From positions 369,535,132-369,599,131 of the forward strand of contig CM060900.1 in assembly GCA_030762935.1 (NCBI GenBank): a stretch of 64,000 bases of DNA, given 5' to 3'. The notes under the pieces are model-generated. The model was given only the letters and a program-made list of their open reading frames with translations, was not told where the DNA came from and made no database searches. The translations under genes were made by a program, and so were the position numbers. This document shows, piece by piece, positions 58,190 to 64,000 of the stretch (positions are counted from its first letter, which is position 1; each line of letters begins with the position of its first letter). The DNA comes from Hymenopus coronatus. Taxonomy: Eukaryota > Arthropoda > Insecta > Mantodea > Hymenopodidae.

Positions 58190-58400
58190 ATGACCACATT
58201 GGTACAGATAGTTAAGAGTTGGATTTATGCCCCTGAGGCTGTGGTTTCGATCCCGGCTGAGGCCAATGACATTTTGGATCCGCTTAAATGTATATTTAAT
58301 GGCAAGAAAAGGAACTTCTGGAAGAACTTCCAGTATATGGCGATGGCTATAGGCCTTAGGTGCAGAATCCCACCATTGTTAAATACACTGTGTACTACTT
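58190..58400 (+). mobile_element. Putative tRNA-derived SINE
   Basis: 'ccacattggtacagatagttaaga' is an A-box-like start and 'gtggtttcgatcccggc' (58241 on) is a good B box, about 40 bases apart, followed by a GC-richer body to about 58395. Only one copy in the window. Confidence 0.5.
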
Positions 58401-58931
58401 AAGGTAGAGAATTATTGCTCTAGGAACTTGCCATCATTGGTGATAAGGGAGTGCATGGAGATTATGAAAAGATGGAAGGAGATTAAAACATTTTTCTAAA
58501 CCATATATGCCACTGCATATAATGAATTCTCAAGTGATAAAAAAACAGCATTCATGTAGAAGAATTATTTGTGTGCATATACCATACCCTAAAACCTTGA
58601 ATTCCAGCATTTTATAAGGGCCTAAGAATGTAAACAGGGGCTATTTGTGGCCACTTTTCTCAAAACTAATTTAAATATTCTTTATGATTACCATTATCAT
58701 TACCATCATTATTAACCATAAGATGGATCTGTAACACAGGCCTACAAAGATTATGTGGCACATGTATTGTAGAGTATAATGATCAAATTGGATGCTCTAA
58801 TTTAGAAAATAGTAATGGCTTTTGTCTATCATGTACAGATTTTGAACAACTCTATTTCAACACAAAATCTAAATTTAATATACTACTATTGACTTCACTG
58901 CATATCCAACTTACAGAATGGTTGATTAGAA
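58401..58931. other. AT-rich intron, nothing recognised
   Basis: No supported feature up to the mariner target TA. Confidence 0.5.
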
Positions 58932-58933
58932 TA

Positions 58934-60168
58934 CAAGGGTTGGCTGATAAGTCCCAGGCCCCACACAGATATGGTGTCACTAGGCCAGTTAGGCGGTAGC
59001 GTCATATAGTTTAACTCTAAGACTAGCTTGTATCCATAGTTACAGGTCAATAGCTTGTTTAGTTTTCAAATGACAGCATTTTAAACAACTTTAGAATTTT
59101 CACAATAATGGAGGAATTGATAAAACGAGCAGTGATCAAATATTTTCATTTGAAAGTATTAACACCTAAAGAAATCAAGGAAGAAATGGACAGTACATTG
59201 AAAGACTCTGACCCTTCATATTCAATGATTAAAAGGTGGGTTGCAGAGTTTTAAATGGGATGTACAAGCATTAGTGATGAGCCTAGCTCTGGATGCCCTG
59301 TAGCAGTGACAACTCCAGAGATTATTGAAAAAATTCATTGTTTAGTACTGGAAGGCTGATGATTAAAGTTGTGCAGGTAATATTTTAAGTAATGTTTTGG
59401 GCTTTCACAAGGTTTGTGCAAGATGGGTGCCACATTTGTTGACACCTGAGCAAAAGTTGCACGAAAAACTGTTTCTGTTAAGAATGTGGAGCTCGACCGT
59501 AAAAATCTCAGTGAATGTTAGCCGGCATGTTACCATGCATGAAACTTGGATAGATCACTACACTCAGAATGTAAATCACAGTCAAAACAGTAGGTTGCGC
59601 CAGGTGAACCAACTCCAAAAAAGGCAAAGTCAATTTTCTAAGCTAACAAGGTTATAGCAAGTGTTTTCTGGGATGCACAGGGAATTATTGATATTGATGA
59701 CTTGAAAAACGATAAAAATATCACTGGTGACTACTATGAAATCTTACTGCAACATGTTAGTGATGAGGTGAAAAGAAAAATCATTTGGCAAAAACAAAAA
59801 TGTTTCATCATGACAATGCTCCGGCCCACCATTCAGTTATTGCAATGGGAAAAATCTGTGAATTAAAGTTTGAATTGCTTGAACATCCACCCTATTCACC
59901 AGATCTAACACCCAGTGACTACCACCTGTTTCCAAACCTCAAAATATTTCTTGGAGGATGAAGATTTCACAGCAATGAGGAGGTCATTGATGCGGTAAAC
60001 AGCTATATTGAGGACCTTGATAAATCACATTATAGAAATGGCTTAATTAAATTACAACACCACTATGACAAATGTATTATCTTTATGTTGAGAAATAAAG
60101 CAAAAAAAAAAAAAATTCTTAAAATGCTGTTTTCATTGAGAGGCCTGGGACTTTTCAGCTGACCCTTT
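58934..60168 (+). mobile_element. Full-length degenerate mariner element
   Basis: Ends CAAGGGTTGGCTGATAAGTC (left) and complement AAAGGGTCAGCTGAAAAGTC (right), flanked by TA (58932-58933, 60169-60170); 1235 bp. Transposase on the plus strand starts at 59109, MEELIKRAVIKYFHLKVLTP, then MIKRWVAEF and a stop, SISDEPSSGCPVAVTTPEII, VLGFHKVCARWVPHLLTPEQ, then RHVTMHETWIDHYTQNVNHS. The first catalytic Asp is His here (HETW for DETW). FWDAQGIIDIDDLKND follows, then HHDNAPAHHSVIAMGKICEL in another frame (second Asp kept), HPPYSPDLTPSDYHLFPNLK (third Asp kept), KIFLGG, FHSNEEVIDAVNSYIEDLDK and HYDKCI. At least three frame breaks. An A-tract sits near 60104. Confidence 0.92.
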
Positions 60169-60367
60169 TAGGAATATGCTAATTCAATGATGTAATGTTA
60201 TACCAATATCTCTGTTAACATGTAATGTTGAACCTATTTCATAAAAATCTATTGCCTAAGATATTGATAGGAACCTATCTGAGAATCCTCAGTACAGTTA
60301 TAAGCTTCTTCTCAGAGGATCTCTTTTGAAGCTGTATTGTGCTGTGAAGTTTATTTGGGTAAAAAAA

Positions 60368-61740
60368 TGGCAAGTTCAAGTGGTCCGAGGGTAAATGTGA
60401 ACAATCATAACAATTACTGTTACCTATGTGGATGTTATGTGATAAAGTAGTAAAAAAGAAACATTACTACATTTATCAAGAGCTTTATCTGGCCTGTTTT
60501 AATATTAAATTAGGAGATCAATATAAGAAATTTGCTCCTCATATTGCCTATAAAGGCTTGTAGAAAATCTAAGACAGTGGTATAAGGGAGATTGTTCATT
60601 TATGCTCTTTGGTGTTCCTATGGTATGGCATGAAGAACAAATCATTTTAATGAATGCTATATTTGTCTGTATAATATATCTGGATTCAATAAAAAACAAG
60701 GTAGTTGTTATATATGCAAGCTTGCCATCAGCAATTAGACCTGTGCCTCATGGACCTGATGCTCCTGTTCCACCACCATATGTGGTGTTACCAGAGAATA
60801 CTACTGTTTCAAGTATAGAACATGACTTAAATTGGTCCCCAGACTTAGTAGATGATATTTCAAATACAAAGTGTCAGTCAAAAACAAATAATTTAGTACA
60901 TACTTTAGGTCTTACTAAAGAAAAAATCAGACTTAAAAAGGTTCAAGGCTGGAACCACATGGAACAACTTTCTAGCGATACAGGTATCAAGAAAAAGAAT
61001 TCAAGATTGTAGTTTATAAAGAAGGGAACTATTAAATTAAAGTGATATCCCTAACTTTATATATCATCTTGGAACAGCTTACAAAGCAAAAGATAGACAT
61101 TTATTTAATAACTCAAGCAAGATATGTCTGAAATGTGTTCTGCTGTACAGTGACAATATGTTTGCTTCAGCTCCAATAGTTTACTGTACATCCCATAAAG
61201 AAACATACCAAAATTTGTATACTCTCCTAGAAAAAATTAATAATAACGAACACAAGTGGTATGTGTGCTGAGATCTTAAAGTTTGCAAGATTTTATTGGG
61301 CCAACAAGCAGAGTACACAAAATGCCTGTGCTTTTTCTATGAATGGTACTCCAGAGAAAGAGAAAGACACTGGGGTGAAACCAATTGGCCAAAAAGAAAA
61401 GATTTAGTGCAGGGACCAAAAATGTAATAAAAAACCCATTGATAGACTCACAACTGATTTTTGCTACCCCTATTACGTATCAATTTAAGGTTAGTGTAGC
61501 ATTTTGCAAAAGCTTTGGACAAATATGGTACATGTTTCCAACATCTTATTCATAAATTTCCAATGTTGTTTGAATCAAAAGTGAAATAAGGCATTTTTGA
61601 TGGTCCACAGATTCACAAACATAGATCTTAAAGCTTAGTACTCATTCAATGAAGTTATAAACAAAATGTTGGGTAATGTTAAAGATAACTAATATGTAAA
61701 AGCCATGCCCGAAAATTTAAAGGCACTCAGATGCATTATG
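60368..61740 (+). pseudogene. Relic of an unclassified multicopy arthropod ORF family
   Basis: Starts at ATG 60368: MASSSGPRVNVNNHNNYCYL with CGCYV, a CxxC-type N-terminus. It continues in other frames with FGVPMVWHEEQ (60600), then ASLPSAIRPVPHGPDAPVPP and 'VLPENTTVSSIEHDLNWSPD' (60720-60840), LTKEKIRLKK (60915), LYSDNMFASAP (61145), SHKETYQNLYTLLEKINNNE with HKWYVC (61192-61265), KILLGQQAEYTKCLCFFYEW (61280-61345), ETNWPKRKDLVQG (61380), FAKALDKYGTCFQHLIHKFP (61500-61560) and GIFDGPQIHKH (61590-61620). I recognise this block order from many copies annotated as uncharacterised proteins in insects and other arthropods, consistent with a mobile or recently mobile gene. I know of no assigned function. 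Here it is broken by at least five stops or shifts. The last readable block is near 61740. Confidence 0.7.
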
Positions 61741-61943
61741 AGCTTAACACTAGAACTGCTGGAGCTAGTTGTATACTTAGAACCTACAGTGCAATCATTT
61801 TGACTACTGCATTATTGCTAACCATTCATCACTAGCATTATTTTCAATGCATGTTATTACAACACTAAACAATTCAGTTTTAATTTCAAATTTGCAAGGG
61901 ATTTTTAAAAATATAAATTTTACATAGGTATGTAATATTCAAA

Positions 61944-62289
61944 TGGTCGTCTCCTTAGCGCGGTGGTAGCGCAGCTGCTTACCAAGCGGGAGACCTGGGT
62001 TCGATCCCCAGTACCGGCGTGGGGATTTTTCCCCCGCTGGGAGACCTGGCCCAGGGTGCACTCAGCCTCGTAAGGTCCCTGGGGGGCCAATTGAGGAGCT
62101 ACTTGATGGAGAAGTAGCGGCTCCAGGTCGTGAGGACCGCATTAACCGGCCGGGAGGGACTCGAGGCGCTGACCACGTCTCACCCTCCAATACTGCACCC
62201 CATCCATGACGTCTATAGTGGACCGAGATGGGGGACGCAGCGGCCGGGCGGTAGGCCAAGGTTCCCCGTGAGCTGTCGTGCCATGGAGT
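61944..62289 (+). mobile_element. GC-rich tRNA-derived SINE with perfect 15-bp duplication
   Basis: 346 bp, strongly GC-rich against an AT-rich background. The head 'tagcgcggtggtagcgcagc' (A box) and 'gggttcgatccccag' (B box) are near consensus. The body contains 'ccaattgaggagctacttga' and 'agaagtagcggctcc'. It is flanked by TATGTAATATTCAAA at 61929-61943 and 62290-62304, identical. No poly(A) tail: the 3' end is GCCATGGAGT. The body resembles SINEs I recall from polyneopteran insects (unverified). The perfect duplication indicates recent insertion. Confidence 0.93.
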
Positions 62290-62530
62290 TATGTAATATT
62301 CAAAATTTTTATTGGTATTTTCATTTAATTGCATGTTCCTACATTTCTCTTTATAGATTTTATATCTACTAGTTAAAGATTTACAATAATTGTTAGTCCA
62401 TAGCTCATTTAATTTTATAGCTATAGATCATTCTATAAAAGTAATTTCTTGCATCAGTTAACTATAGACAACATAAAGGTAATTAAATGAACAACTGAAG
62501 AACTAGATAGCATATAAAACATTTTGGCTC

Positions 62531-62670
62531 CAACTTTGCCTTTGTTTGGGAAGTCCAGTTTCAGGGTACTTTAACCCTATCTTCAGTTCCGTGTAGCATC
62601 AGTCATCTCCAGAACTGAAGATAGGGTTAAAGTACCCTGAAACCAGTCTTCCCAAATGAAGGCAAAGTTG
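62531..62670. repeat. 140-bp hairpin (about 58-bp stem)
   Basis: CAACTTTGCCTTTGTTTGGG (62531) through 'cttcagttc' (62589) is complementary to 'gaactgaag' (62612) through CCCAAATGAAGGCAAAGTTG (62670), with about four mismatches and a 22-bp loop. No terminal duplication or coding content. A small foldback or MITE, or a transcript-level hairpin, are both possible. Confidence 0.85.
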
Positions 62671-62829
62671 AAGAAAAAAGTGTAAAAAAAGGTGACTCAA
62701 TTCATTTAAATTATGGTGTTCCACTCTCCAAAATACTTCTTTTTATTTGATATTATTGTTTTCCTGAAGAAACATGTAATTTTTCTCCTACCTCACTCTC
62801 ATTATTTATAACCTACAATAGGTTAGAAA

Positions 62830-64000
62830 ATGTCCTGTTTATGTGATTTACAAATGACTTTCTTGGTTACTTTGAGTAGGCAACGTCCCCAGACCAGTTT
62901 TTGCATTTGTCACAGTGTTCATTAATCTTGTTCCAACATCTCCTGATTTGGCAATGTGGTGTCTTCTTATCTTTCTTTTGTGCTTCCAGTTTTTCATGTT
63001 CTTTCACCATTTCTTTATCTCCCTCTTCATTTCTGCTACTTGGCTATTTTCTGGACAATATATACTCATTATGTAATTCTTCTACAAGTTTAAGGATATA
63101 ATTTCTATGACTTATCAATCTTCCTGTTACACCTGTGAAAATCATCCATGAATTGATGCCTGCTATAACAAGGATGTTATGGATAACATATATTGGCCAT
63201 CTATGAGTGCCATTCAGAATAATTTGTTGTCACCTGATCCAATACATCAACAGTAACATTGGTCTTGTTTTAGAAGCTAACTGTCTCAGTAAGTTATTTG
63301 CATTTCTATCTATTTCTACATCTGAATAATTTGGTACTATATGGTAGGACATTTTTGTTTCCATTTCCATGGTATACATTTAGTGAAGTGTATCCATGTA
63401 AACAGCAGATATTTCATTCCCTTACAGTGTCTGGGATTTCTTTTCTTGTATGTCTTATGATTCCAATGATAGTAGTGTTTTAATATTTCAGCATATTTCC
63501 AAGTTTAACTGTGGTAGAAAAATTATGTGTTATTACATTCCTTCCCTTTTTGCATAGGGTCCTACTAATCTTATTACATCATTTTCCGAAAGGCTTTCAT
63601 TAGCTGCTCTCTGTTGGTCTTTGCCAAGATAGGTTAATTCCATTACAAAGAAATTTGCTGTTAACATTCAAGAGAGGCCAAAATTTTCTCCCAAATTTAT
63701 CAGGTTTGTACACCATGCATTGAAGAAAAGGAAAAGTCGCTTGGGAAAAGTTGTTCGTCAGCTGTGAGATATGCTCCTGTACAGAAAGTTAATCAATAAT
63801 TTACAATAAATCTGTGTCAGGTGCTTGAAACTATAGCAATATTTGTAGCTTTAAAGTGTTCCAATATGGTGTTCTTTATATCAAAAGGAATAAATCTTAG
63901 AATTTCTTGAAACCTATTCCTTCTCATAGTTTCCCTGAAAAATAGGGGTCCCCAATTGTTGGAATATAATTCATCTAACTTTTTGGCCCTGATCCTAGTG
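62830..64000 (-). pseudogene. piggyBac transposase relic (copy 3), runs off the right end
   Basis: Minus strand from 64000: TRIRAKKLDELYSNNWGPLF with FRETMRRNRFQEILRFIPFD (63990-63880), HRFIVNY, LTADEQLFPSDFSFSSMHGV (about 63770-63710, first catalytic Asp in ADEQLFP), KNVITHNFSTTVKLG (about 63535; the expected DNF is HNF, so the second catalytic Asp is lost), TRKEIPDTV (about 63440), NKTNVTVDVLDQV (about 63260, third Asp kept), ILVIAGINSWMIF (about 63170), ILKLVEELHNEYIL and a Cys/His-rich C-terminus 'HCQIRRCWNKINEHCDKCKN' (62960-62895). Closest in style to insect piggyBac itself, unlike copies 1 and 2. Several stops and frame shifts. Confidence 0.85.

Overview
This is AT-rich eukaryotic DNA from an animal, almost certainly an insect. 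The only host gene I can support is CADPS/CAPS (calcium-dependent activator protein for secretion), on the minus strand. Four exons fit together in order and in phase: 55426-55570, 38982-39088, 26018-26193 and 3008-3196. They encode the end of the C2-domain region and the PH domain. The peptide resembles my memory of insect CAPS more than vertebrate CADPS. With the GC-rich tRNA-derived SINE at 61944-62289, this suggests a hemimetabolous, perhaps polyneopteran, insect with large introns. That placement is inference. One CAPS exon has an in-frame TGA where a conserved Trp codon is expected.

The rest is intronic and consists largely of transposon relics. From left to right: a piggyBac relic (1-1095), a GT-repeat family, CAPS exon d, a tRNA-derived SINE, an 858-bp near-perfect palindrome (4257-5114), an IS630/DDE_3 transposase relic (6480-7640), a full-length but dead Ty3/gypsy element with both LTRs (10481-15899), a CR1-like LINE with an SGNH-hydrolase domain (17163-20990), an internally deleted mariner (21671-22419), a 5'-truncated RTE-type LINE (23690-24570), CAPS exon c, and a second mariner (26459-27611).

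Next comes a piggyBac (about 30890-37289) split by a younger CR1-like LINE (31902-35682). A three-unit SINE cluster follows (38046-38850), then CAPS exon b, a possible hAT end, further SINEs, a Merlin relic, a 380-bp AT-rich microsatellite, a second IS630 relic with a SINE inside it, a third mariner (54029-55220), CAPS exon a, and a fourth mariner (58934-60168). The right end holds a relic of an unclassified multicopy arthropod ORF family (60368-61740), a fresh-looking SINE with a 15-bp perfect target duplication, a long hairpin, and a third piggyBac relic running off the end.

No element keeps an intact transposase or polymerase frame. The best-preserved is the CR1-like LINE at 31902-35682, which has few frame breaks and keeps the endonuclease, YADD reverse-transcriptase and SGNH motifs. 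I saw no bacterial-style operon, CRISPR array, rRNA gene or free-standing functional tRNA gene. Family assignments rest on recognising motifs by eye, with no database search.
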